In this document: positions 8,305 through 15,732 of the stretch, piece by piece
How the letters are laid out: each line of letters starts with the position of its first letter
Numbering within the stretch: position 1 is the stretch's first letter
Assembly: GCA_001313365.1 (NCBI GenBank)
Contig: BBFS01000108.1
Coordinates: 1-16,111, forward strand
From: Paenarthrobacter nitroguajacolicus JCM 14115
GTDB taxonomy: Bacteria > Actinomycetota > Actinomycetes > Actinomycetales > Micrococcaceae
Reading direction: 5' to 3'
Length of the DNA: 16,111 nt
Program-made: the position numbers and the translations under genes
The notes under the pieces: generated by a model
Database searches by the model: none
Seen by the model: only the letters and a program-made list of their open reading frames with translations
Told to the model about the DNA's origin: nothing

Positions 8305-9869
8305 ATGATTCAGTCCCAATCCGCGCGTTTCCTTGCACGCTGGAAGCCAGTGTTATCCGGCATCGTGGCCGTAGGTGTTGCCAGCCTGCTGTCCGCGTGC
8401 ACCATGATTCCCCTTCCGGGGGGGAATCCCGCCGCAACAACGCCACCTCCCAGCACGTCTCCAGTGGAGAGAAGTACAGAAATTACGACGGCGGCATGGG
8501 AAGTGCCGCTCGATGCCATCGGCCAACCTGTGGTGGCTGATGGCGTTGCCTTGGTCTACGCGTCGACTCCCAGAGGTGTCAATGCCCATGCGTTCTCTGT
8601 TGCCGATGGGAAACAGCTCTGGACCCAGCCTGTTCACCCGGGGCTCGACGCGCCTTCTGTTCCCCCCCTTGAACCTGTTGTCACCAGGACCGCTGCAGGA
8701 AAGAGTGCCGCCATCTTCCTGCAGGCTACGGCTCCTCCGCCCAACAACAGCGGCTACGAATGGTGGACTACTCCGGTGGCCTTCGACCTGAGCAGCGGCA
8801 AGGAGCTCTACCGCGGGAGGGCGGAACTAGTTAGTACACGCCCCTTTGCTTGCGACGAGTTGCAGGACATGTGCTTTATCGCGTTCGATGAAACGTTCGG
8901 GACAGTAGAACACTGGGTGGACTTGGAATCCGGCGACAATCTTTCCGGACCTGAAGTGAACCCGCTGACCGGGAACTTCCGGCCGGTGGGCAAAGAACTG
9001 TACTCGGTGCTTTCGGGCGGAGTTGAAACCCTGGCCCATGTCTCTTACGGCGAGGTCCTGTGGGAAGTGGAGCTGGGAAGCATTTTCGGGAAGGGCGCCA
9101 CAACAGACATGGGCTGGCACTTCACTTACTCGGAAAAGCTGGATCTCTACGTTGGCTCCGTTGGTATCAACCCAACAAATTTTGCCCCCGGGGGGGAATT
9201 TGCGGAACAAACCTTTTCACTGAACCTGCGCGAAAGCACCAAAACGGTGGGCTTCCGGGCATCCAGCGGGCGGGTACTCTGGACTGCTGACGGTTCACAG
9301 CTCGAATGTGCAGAGACAGTGGGCACGGCTTCTTCCAAGCTGGAGGAGGGGGGGACGCTTTTCCTGTTCGTTGCGAGTACGTCGACGGCTCCGTTGAATT
9401 TCCCTCAGGGAAATACGTGGGCGGACATTCGAAAGTGGTGGGCTACGATCATCACCGGCGAAGCCGCTTGGGAGAGCAAACCGGTGGAAGTTCACAGTTG
9501 GGAAACCACCGGCCTTATACCTTCAGCGGGCCACGGTGACTTTGTGATTGCCGGCACCTACTATTCGTCGGCCCTGTTGGACGCCCGGACCGGCAAACCC
9601 AGTGGGGCAAGCTTCGACGATGCTTTTGTTTGCACAAAGGCAACCACTTACACCTTGCCGCCGAATGGGCCAACAAGGATCAGCCCGGCAGCGACATCGG
9701 CGCCGGCTCACTCATCGCATTTCCATGCCTCAAGAGCGGGTCCCCCCCGGCCCCCCCGGCCTTCACCTATGGTGCCCTCACCGACGTGAGCACTCCGGAT
9801 CAAGACATGGCCGTCATCTCCTTGGAAGGAAAAGTGGCCGGGTACAAGCTCCTCAAGGAATTCGTGTAA
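8305..9869 (+). CDS. Lipoprotein with PQQ-like/WD40-like beta-propeller
   Basis: About 520 residues. Start ATG 8305 is preferred because GGGGGA lies four bases upstream and the signal peptide is compact; ATG 8284 would add seven residues. N-terminus RFLARWK, a hydrophobic run and LLSAC place the lipid-acceptor Cys at residue 32. A Pro/Thr linker follows. Repeated blades of PQQ type are seen: AFSVADGKQLWTQPV, VAFDLSSGKELYRGR, HVSYGEVLWEVELG, GFRASSGRVLWTADG, LLDARTGKPSG and VISLEGKVAGYKLL. The family folds as a beta-propeller and is often a scaffold (BamB-like) or a non-enzymatic ligand-binding protein; no catalytic residues can be assigned. One frameshift near 9625-9640 moves to the last ~80 residues. 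Several G7/C7 runs probably insert extra Gly or Pro. Gene stands alone; a hairpin follows. Confidence 0.82.
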
Positions 9870-9891
9870 GCGAGCCTCACGAAACCTGTCT

Positions 9892-9934
9892 TTGTTCGCA
9901 CCCCTCGCCGTACAACGGTGAGGGGTGCGAACAA
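9892..9934. terminator. Long stem-loop between convergent genes
   Basis: Left arm 9892-9910 and right arm 9916-9934 pair over 19 bp with a single G-U type mismatch and the loop TACAA. It lies 22 bases past the lipoprotein stop and 28 bases from the stop of the minus-strand paa operon, so it separates two convergent units. Neither side has a T-tract, so it may act as a transcript-end protecting hairpin or a U-less terminator rather than a classic one. Confidence 0.75.
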
Positions 9935-9961
9935 GGGCGGGACCCGTTGCGCGCAAGGAAT

Positions 9962-10751
9962 CTAGCCCTTGAAAATCGGCGCCCGCTTCTCCTGGAAGGC
10001 ACGGAAACCCTCGGCGTAGTCGTCGGTCTTGCAAAGCCGTGCCTGCTCTGTGTTTTCCTCGGCCATGGATGCCCACAGGCCCAGGCGCTGGTCTCGGATG
10101 TGGGCCACGAGTTCCTTGGACGCGTTGAACGCACCTGTCGCCCCCCCGTGGCTACCCGCGACACGATCTCCCGCGTCACCGGCAGGAGGGAATCGGCCGG
10201 CATTGCCCGGCTGAACATCCCCCCCTGCTCCACGGCTTCCGCGCCGGAAATGAGGTCGGCGGTGTAAATCAGGTCCAGCGTGCGGTGCATGCCCAGGCGC
10301 TCCGTGAAGTACCAGTGGCCACCCGAATCCAACGTGGCACCGAGCTTGGCGAAGGGTGAACCGAACTTGGCGTTGTCCGCCACGTACACCACGTCCGTGG
10401 CCAACAACAGCCCCCCCAGCCCTACCCCCCCAGGCAGGCCCCCGTGGGCGGCAGCAAACGTGGGCGCCGGAAACGCTGCCATCTTCTTCAGCAATGGTTC
10501 CACGAGTCCGCCGAGGTACGCCTGGCATCATCGGTTTCCGGCGTTACTCCAGAGATGTCGCGGCCGGCGCAGAAGGCGCGGCCCTCTCCGCGAAGCAGCA
10601 GCGCCCGCACTTCACCGCGTGAGGCGGCGGCAGCAGCGTCGTCGTACGCTTTATCCAGTTCGGCAAGCGCGTCCTCGTTGAGCGAGTTCAGCTTGTCCGG
10701 GTAGTTAAGGACGATTTCGGCAATGCCGTTGGCAATGGAGAGCTCGATCAT
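9962..10751 (-). CDS. paaG: PaaG-like enoyl-CoA hydratase/isomerase (1,2-epoxyphenylacetyl-CoA isomerase)
   Basis: About 262 residues, equal to E. coli PaaG. ATG 10751 has AAGGAG upstream and begins 10 bases after the paaE stop. Crotonase features: LNYPDKLNSLNEDALAEL; the oxyanion loop GRAFCAGRDISG; a second Gly-rich oxyanion helix; FAKLGATLDSGGHWYF, matching the PaaG FSKLG..PDCGG region with the functional Asp kept; and the C-terminal YAEGFRAFQEKRAPIFKG, very close to PaaG. It would convert ring 1,2-epoxyphenylacetyl-CoA to the oxepin-CoA. PaaF-type hydratase is the alternative, but the ADNAKFGSPFAKLG and tail patterns favour PaaG. Frames change near 10520 and 10147. The run cluster 10411-10443 disturbs an original HGACLGVGLGLLLATD, now reading HGGLPGGVGLGGLLLATD. 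Confidence 0.82.
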
Positions 10752-10761
10752 GGGGGACTCC

Positions 10762-11966
10762 TTAGACGTCGAAGTCGACGGTAACTTCTTCGCTGGTGGG
10801 GGTGGGACTGGCAGGTGAGGACGTAGCCCTTGTCCAGCTCGTCCTGCTCAAGGGCGTAGTTCTCATCCATGGTCACCGTACCGGTGATCAGCTTGGCGCG
10901 GCAGGTGCCGCAGACGCCACCGGCGCACGCGAACGGAACGTCCGGGCGAACACGCAAAGCGGCGTTGAGGATGGATTCGCGGGCATGGGTGGGACTGGCG
11001 ACGTCGCCGGTGAGACCATCCAAGGTAAAGGTGATCTTGTACGTGTCCTGCGACTCGTCCTCCCCAACCGGTCGGCCGGCGTTGCCTCGGGACGGTCCGG
11101 ACGGCCAGTGGTGAACAACTCGAAACGAACGTGCTCGGCTCAACACCGCGGGCAGCAAGGGTGTCACGGCAGAGCTGGACGAGCTCGAACGGCCCGCACA
11201 GGAACCACTCGTCCACATCCTCGGCACGGATGGCACTGCTCAGCAGCGCCTGCAGCTTCTCCGAATCGATGCGACCCGTCATCAACGGCGCGATCCGCTG
11301 CTCGCGGGACAGCACGTGGTGCAGCGCCAGGCGGGACGGGTACTTGTCCTTCAGGTCCGCCAGCTCTTCAAGGAACATGACGTCCATGGCAGCTTTGTTG
11401 GCGTACACCAGGTCAAAGGTGGTCTCCGGATTGGCCGCCAGCAGAGTGCGGGCAATGGCGATGACCGGGGGTAATGCCCGAACCAGCGGCGATTGCCACG
11501 AAGTTGCCCGGCTCCCCCCGCCAGCTCCTCCGGGTGGTTCATGGAGTTCATGACGTTGTGCTGAACCGACGCGCCGTCCTTGCCGTGCCGCGAGATGAAT
11601 GCACCCTGCGGCTCATGACATCCAGGACATCACCGGCCTTCAGTTCGGCGTTGGCCAGGTGGAGAAGAGGCCGCCCAGGTCTTTCTTGATGGCCACGCGG
11701 ATCTCGCTGCTGCCATCCTCGAAGCTGCGCGGCTCTGCGCAAATCGAGTAACTGCGGCGGACCTCGTGCGGCTCGCCCTGCTCATCCGGCAACGTAGTGC
11801 GAAGGGCCACGTACTGGCCGGGCAGGTAGTCGTACTGCCCGGCAAGCTCGGCAGGAACACCGAACGTGACCTCAATGGCATCGTCCGTCAGGCGCCGGAC
11901 CTCCGAGACAGTCAGGTTGTGGAAAGACGCACGACGGCGGCTGGCCGTCTGGGTTTCGGTGGTCAT
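10762..11966 (-). CDS. paaE: Phenylacetyl-CoA epoxidase reductase subunit PaaE
   Basis: About 400 residues. ATG 11966 with TAAGGA eight bases upstream; the sequence TAA is also the paaD stop. Domain order is that of PaaE: ferredoxin reductase-type FAD domain (LPGQYVALR, RRSYSIC), NAD(P)-binding domain (AAGSGITPVIAIART, WFLCGPFELVQ) and a C-terminal plant-type [2Fe-2S] domain (CAGGVCGTC, then LTCQSHP with the fourth Cys). It moves electrons from NADPH to the di-iron oxygenase PaaA/PaaC. Slightly longer than E. coli PaaE (356) because of an N-terminal extension and a Pro/Asp-rich link (GRPDRPE...GEDESQ) before the iron-sulfur domain. At least five frame changes (~11660, ~11605, ~11514, ~11125, ~10795). 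The true end, TSEEVTVDFDV, appears only after removing one C near 10795-10801. Confidence 0.9.
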
Positions 11967-11974
11967 GGAATTCC

Positions 11975-12547
11975 TTAGAGGACTTTGAAGTAGTCGAACG
12001 GTTCCTTACAGTCCTGGCAGACGAACAGCGCCTTGCAGGATGTGGAACCAAAGCGGGTGAGTTCCTTGGTGTTCAGCGATGAACACTGCGGGCATTTCAC
12101 GGCCAGGCTCAGGCGGACGGGACCGGAATGGCCACCTGCGGCAGCCATGCCACTGGGCGGGGGGGCGATCCCGTACTCCTCCAGCTTGGCCTTGCCGGAT
12201 TCGGTCATCCAGTCAGTGGTCCACGCTGGGGGGGACAGCACCAGGTTGATGTGCACGCTGGCGTAGCCCTCCTTCTCGAAGGCCTTGCGCAGATCGTCAC
12301 CAATGGCGTCCATCGCCGGGCACCCGGAGTAGGTGGGCGTGATGGTGACCTCGACGGCGGAACTTGAGGCGCCGCCGTCGTGCTGGCTTGTTGTGTTGGT
12401 CGCCACCGGGACAACCCGCACGCCGCGGAGGATCCCCCCCAGGTCCTCAATGGTGAGGACCGGGATCTCCGGATCGCAGACCGTGGACGCAATGTCCCAG
12501 GCCCGCTGCTCAGCGGTCTTTTCCTGCGTCCGCGACAGAGTCGTCAT
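11975..12547 (-). CDS. paaD: Phenylacetyl-CoA epoxidase assembly protein PaaD
   Basis: 190 residues in one intact frame. ATG 12547 begins five bases after the paaC stop. The N-terminal part is the MIP18/DUF59-like domain: WDIASTVCDPEIPVLTIEDL, ITPTYSGCPAMDAI and INLVLSPPAWTTDWMTESG. The C-terminus is a four-Cys zinc or iron-sulfur knuckle: CPQC near residue 158 and C..ALFVCQDC, ending FDYFKVL. The protein is needed to mature the di-iron/iron-sulfur centres of the epoxidase. Three G/C runs (12159, 12228, 12434) seem to add one residue each: APPPSG, LSPPAWTT and DLGGILRG, where the family usually has LSPAWTT and DLG-[ILM]-LR. These additions keep frame. Confidence 0.92.
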   Translation of the reverse strand: MTTLSRTQEKTAEQRAWDIASTVCDPEIPVLTIEDLGGILRGVRVVPVATNTTSQHDGGASSSAVEVTITPTYSGCPAMDAIGDDLRKAFEKEGYASVHINLVLSPPAWTTDWMTESGKAKLEEYGIAPPPSGMAAAGGHSGPVRLSLAVKCPQCSSLNTKELTRFGSTSCKALFVCQDCKEPFDYFKVL

Positions 12548-12552
12548 GCTGC

Positions 12553-13485
12553 TCACCAGCTCGCGCCGGGGGTGTTCGCGGGCCAGGACCTGCATTTCAG
12601 CAAGGATGTAACCCAGGAATTCGGAATGCTTGCCGCTGCGGCCGCCGCCCAGTGCCTGCGGGACGCCGGGAATTTCCAGCTCCGCTTCGGCCATGATTTC
12701 CCCAGTGAGGCGATCGAATTCTGCGCGAAGGCTTGAAGCTGAACAATGACGCCAGCCTCGGCCAAGCGGGTGGTCAGTTCGTCGTCTTCGAAGAGTTCGT
12801 CCACATACGGCCACACGAGCTTGAGGCCCTGGATGATGCGTGCCCGGGACTCATCGGTGCCGCCAGCCAGGCGAAGTACCCACTGCGCGCTGTGGTCGCG
12901 GTGGTAATCGACTTCCTTCACGGCCTTCGCGGAGATGGCTGCGATGGTGGCGTCGGTGGACTCCATGAGCTTGGTGTAGAGCTCGTACTGGTAGAAGCTC
13001 ACGATGAACTGCCGGGCGATAGTCACGGCGAAGTCGCCGTTGGGCTGCTCAAACAAGTGGGCAGAACGGAACTCGTGCTCCCTGCGGAAGTAGGCGAGGT
13101 CATCCTCGGACTTGTCCCAAGCGGCACCGGCATAGGTCAGGAAGGAACGCGCGTGGCCCAACTGGTCCAGGGCGATATTGCCCAGGGCGATATCTTCCTC
13201 GAGCTCGGGAGCACGGGAAATCCAATGGCCCAGGCGCTGGGCGAGGATCAGGCCGTCGTCGCCGATGCGCAGGGCGAACTCTGCAACGTCCTCAGTGGGC
13301 TTGACCTGCCCGCGGCTGATTTCGAGCGCGATGTCTTCGGGGGGGCGCAGCGCGTTGCCCGGCGTGATGCGGGTGGCACTGGCCGAGCCGTCGCCGGACG
13401 CGCCGGCTCCATGGACGCCCACTGAGATATCGCCGTGGCCCTCAATGGCGAAGTCAGTGTCTTTAGCAGTTTCTTGAGTGCTCAC
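12553..13485 (-). CDS. paaC: Phenylacetyl-CoA epoxidase structural subunit PaaC
   Basis: About 310 residues. Start GTG 13485 overlaps the paaB stop as GTGA, giving a 4-base overlap. The core matches E. coli PaaC closely: ALRIGDDGLILAQRLGHW, APELEEDIALGNIALDQLG, FEQPNGDFAVTIARQF, MESTDATIAAISAKAVKEV and the end EFLGYILAEMQVLAREHPGASW. PaaC is a ferritin-fold subunit that stabilises PaaA but carries no di-iron site. About 58 extra N-terminal residues, Gly/Ala/Ser-rich and probably disordered (DISVGVHGAGASGDGS), precede the core, while E. coli PaaC begins almost at the core. Frame breaks near 12760 and in the C5 run ~12575; the usual ...PGASW end needs one C less. Confidence 0.9.
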   Translation of the reverse strand: MSTQETAKDTDFAIEGHGDISVGVHGAGASGDGSASATRITPGNALRPPEDIALEISRGQVKPTEDVAEFALRIGDDGLILAQRLGHWISRAPELEEDIALGNIALDQLGHARSFLTYAGAAWDKSEDDLAYFRREHEFRSAHLFEQPNGDFAVTIARQFIVSFYQYELYTKLMESTDATIAAISAKAVKEVDYHRDHSAQWVLRLAGGTDESRARIIQGLKLVWPYVDELFEDDELTTRLAEAGVIVQLQAFAQNSIASLGKSWPKRSWKFPASRRHWAAAAAASIPNSWVTSLLKCRSWPANTPGASW

Positions 13486-13914
13486 AGGTGCTTCACGCCT
13501 TCGCTCTTGGTGTAGTACGTTGCGTGGCGGTAATCCTTGCCCTGCGGGGGGGACTCGAAGAAGGAACCCTTGGAGTCGGGATCGCTGGAGGAAATCGCCT
13601 CGGCCGGGACAACCCAAATGGAGACGCCTTCGTTGCGGCGCGTGTACAAATCGCGGGCGTTCCGGAGGGCCATGGCCGCATCCGGTGCATGCAAGGAACC
13701 GGCATGTACGTGAGACAGGCCGCGGCTCGAGCGGACGAAGACCTCCCAAAGGGACCAGGGGGTTTCATCCTTGGCGCCATGCGAGGTGACGTCCGGGCCT
13801 GAGGCGGGCGCCGTCGTCGTGCTTTCAGCGTTGGTTGCCGCAACTTGGGGGGGCCTCGCGGTTGATTTCGCTGGCGGCGCTGGCCGGTGCTTCCGGGTTA
13901 CCGTGAGGAGCCAT
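13482..13914 (-). CDS. paaB: Phenylacetyl-CoA epoxidase subunit PaaB
   Basis: About 143 residues after one stitch. The start ATG 13914 shares its A with the paaA stop (TAATG), so translation is probably coupled. The core is PaaB: WSLWEVFVRSSRGLSHVHAG, SLHAPDAAMALRNARDLYTR, RNEGVSIWVVPAEAI and YRHATYYTKSEGVKHL. PaaB bridges the PaaAC heterodimers in the epoxidase complex. E. coli PaaB has 95 residues; here ~48 additional N-terminal residues, rich in Ala, Pro, Ser and Thr, precede it. The frame breaks in the G7 run 13847-13853 within this extension, and another G7 run (13546-13552) may add a proline in ESPPQG. Confidence 0.9.
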
Positions 13915-14912
13915 TATGCTGCGTTCTCTTTCTGTGCTTGCTTGCGGGCGTAGGCCACTGCGGCTTCGCGAACCCAGGCACCGTTTTCGTGTGCCTCACG
14001 GCGGCGCTCGACGCGCTGCGAGTTGCAGGGACCGCGGCCGGCCAGGACTTCCTTGAACTCGTTCCAGTCCAGGGGTCCGTGCTCCCACTTTTTGGTTTCT
14101 TCGTTGAAACGGATGTCCTTGTCAGGCAGGGTAAGGCCGAGGACACGGACCTGCTCCACCATCATGCCGACGAACCGGCTTCGCAGCTCGTCATTGCTGA
14201 ACCGCTTGATGTTCCATGCCATGGATTGCTTGGAGTTGGGTGAGTCGTCGTCCGGCGGGCCGAACATCATCAGCGACGGCGCGTACCAGCGGTTCACTGC
14301 GTCCTGGGCCATCTGCTTCTGCGCAGGCGTGCCGTTGGACAGCTCCAGCAGGATCTCGAAACCCTGGCGCTGGTGGAATGATTCTTCCTTGCAGATGCGC
14401 ACCATTGCGCGACCGTAAGGACCGTACGAGGCACGGCACAGGGGAACCTGGTTGCAGATGGCTGCACCATCAACAAGCCAGCCGATGGCCCCCCCCATGT
14501 CAGCCCAGGAAATCGTGGGGTAGTTGAAGATGGACGAGTACCGGGCCTTGCCGGCAATGAGGTCTTCCATCATCTGGTCCCGGGACTGGCCCAGGGTCTC
14601 AGCGGCCGAGTAAAGGTACAAGCCGTGGCCGGCCTCGTCCTGGACCTTGGCCATGAGGATGGACTTGCGCTTCAGGCTCGGCGCCTGGTGATCCAGTTGG
14701 CTTCCGGCTGCATGCCGATAATTTCCGAGTGCGCGTGCTGCGAGATCTGGCGCAGCAAAGTCTTGCGGTAAGCCGCCGGCATCCAGTCGCGCGGTTCGAT
14801 GCGCGAGTCCTCCGAAATGATGCGATCAAAATACGCCTGTCCGGCTGCTCCCGCTCCTGCTCTTCCGGGGGGACAGCTCAGCGGGCACTGACTGCAGATT
14901 CTGCGATGCCAT
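13914..14912 (-). CDS. paaA: Phenylacetyl-CoA epoxidase catalytic subunit PaaA
   Basis: About 330 residues. Start ATG 14912 with AGGAG five bases upstream. The first ~85 residues are in other frames: [15 protein letters not shown], then (after the G6 run 14867-14872) [39 protein letters not shown] and [18 protein letters not shown]. The rest is one frame. Di-iron ligands of the ferritin-like fold are visible in [17 protein letters not shown] and [12 protein letters not shown] (E-x-x-H pairs). Other family signatures are [30 protein letters not shown] and [21 protein letters not shown]. It inserts one O2 atom into the ring of phenylacetyl-CoA, giving the 1,2-epoxide. The G8 at 14489-14496 encodes ADMGGAIGW, one Gly more than E. 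coli. First gene of the operon. Confidence 0.95.
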
Positions 14913-14926
14913 GGTTGCTCCTAATA

Positions 14927-14948
14927 AATTACCGACCGTTCGTTCAGA
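14927..14948 (-). promoter_or_regulatory. PaaR-type operator of the paa operon
   Basis: On the plus strand the 22 bases read AATTACCGACCGTTCGTTCAGA (as two pieces: AATTACCGACC, then GTTCGTTCAGA). As I recall it, the 22-bp palindrome of the TetR-family repressor PaaR in Corynebacterium glutamicum is ACTNACCG-NN-CG-NN-CGGTNAGT. The left half matches ACCG, the centre CG is at the right place, and the right half has CGTT with an AG at the end. It lies 15 bases before paaA and overlaps the -10 box, so repressor binding would block RNA polymerase. Confidence 0.65.
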
Positions 14949-14975
14949 ATATGCGGAGCGGGTGATTTCAGTCAA
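14946..14975 (-). promoter_or_regulatory. Sigma-70-type promoter of paaABCDE
   Basis: Read on the minus strand: -35 TTGACT (14975-14970), 18-base spacer, -10 TATTCT (14951-14946). The predicted start of transcription is about 14938-14940, giving a leader of roughly 27 bases with AGGAG at 14921-14917. The -10 box overlaps the PaaR-like operator by three bases. Confidence 0.65.
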
Positions 14976-15031
14976 GCGTTCGAGTCTTTGGTGCGGCCGG
15001 CGTTTGGTCCTGTTTGCGTGGCCCTGCGTTG

Positions 15032-15062
15032 TTGACAAGGTCCTCGCTGCCCGCCGTGTTAA
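15032..15062 (+). promoter_or_regulatory. Possible promoter for the tyrosine phosphatase gene
   Basis: A perfect TTGACA (15032-15037) is followed after 19 bases by the weak box TGTTAA (15057-15062), about 50 bases before the GTG start. The spacing is a little long, and high-GC actinobacterial promoters are poorly conserved, so this is tentative. Confidence 0.35.
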
Positions 15063-15112
15063 CTTGGGGTGGGACCTCAGCTGTCCCAGTCACCGCTAGA
15101 AAAGAGCCTTAC

Positions 15113-15721
15113 GTGGAATCGCCCCCCCATCTTCAGGATTCTCACCGTCTGCACCGGGAACATCTGCCGCTCCCCCCCGTGGCCGAACGGTTGCTGCAGA
15201 CCGGGCTCAACCAGGTCAGTCCCGGGTCCTTCGAAGTCCGCAGCGCCGGCACTCGCGCCATGGTGGGTGAGCCCATCCAGCCCCCCCTCTCGGCCCGGAT
15301 CATCAGCACTTTCCGCGGAAACCCTGACGGTTTTGCGGCCAGGCAGCTGACCCCCCCAAGATCCTCAAGGAAACCGACCTGGTGCTGGCCATGACGTCCA
15401 AGCACCGCGGCGAAGTCCTCCAGTTGGACGCGTCCTTGCTAAAGCGAACCTTCACCGTGCGGGAATTTGCCCGGATGCTGTCCGTGCTGGAGAACCGGGG
15501 CGATACGGCCCCGGCCGGGGACATCACGGAGTTCTGGCGTGCGCTTCCCACCCGGGCGGCCTCAGTCCGCCACCTCGCACTACCGTCCGATCCTGCAGAC
15601 AACGATGTGGTAGACCCCCCCTACCGACGAGCGGAAGAGGTCTACCACCAGATGGAGGATGAGCTGGCCCCCGGCCATCCTAGGCATCCTCCGTTTCGCG
15701 CGCCTGACGGCGCCGGCCTAG
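15113..15721 (+). CDS. Low-molecular-weight protein tyrosine phosphatase
   Basis: About 200 residues. Start GTG 15113 gives VESP then IFRILTVCTGNICRSPVAER. The signature C-x5-R loop CTGNICRS has its nucleophile Cys at 15150-15152. The general-acid Asp lies in DVVDPYRRAEEVYHQM (15606-15655), at the expected C-terminal place. In between are VRSAGTRAMVGEPI, ETDLVLAMTSKHRGEV and FTVREFARML. Family role: hydrolysis of phosphotyrosine on proteins, often in control of exopolysaccharide assembly (Wzb-type) or stress signalling. Four frame changes, all in C runs (15122, 15172, 15351, ~15669). The C7 runs at 15281 and 15615 add a proline to IQPLSAR and VVDPYRR. The end, FARLTAPA, and stop 15719-15721 are seen only after the last correction. 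Confidence 0.9.
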
Positions 15722-15732
15722 TTGTTTGTTGC

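Noticed and set aside
716..9869. Pseudogene cluster
   Set aside because: Frameshifts are spread over all genes, sit mainly in C/G runs and leave every catalytic motif intact, which points to sequence errors and not to decay.
9548..10267. 239-residue plus-strand frame
   Set aside because: It crosses the true end of the propeller lipoprotein, the hairpin and the antisense of paaG; no domain, and shadow-like Arg/Pro-rich composition.
12733..13425. 230-residue plus-strand frame antisense to paaC
   Set aside because: High-GC coding regions give long antisense frames; paaC on the other strand is unmistakable.
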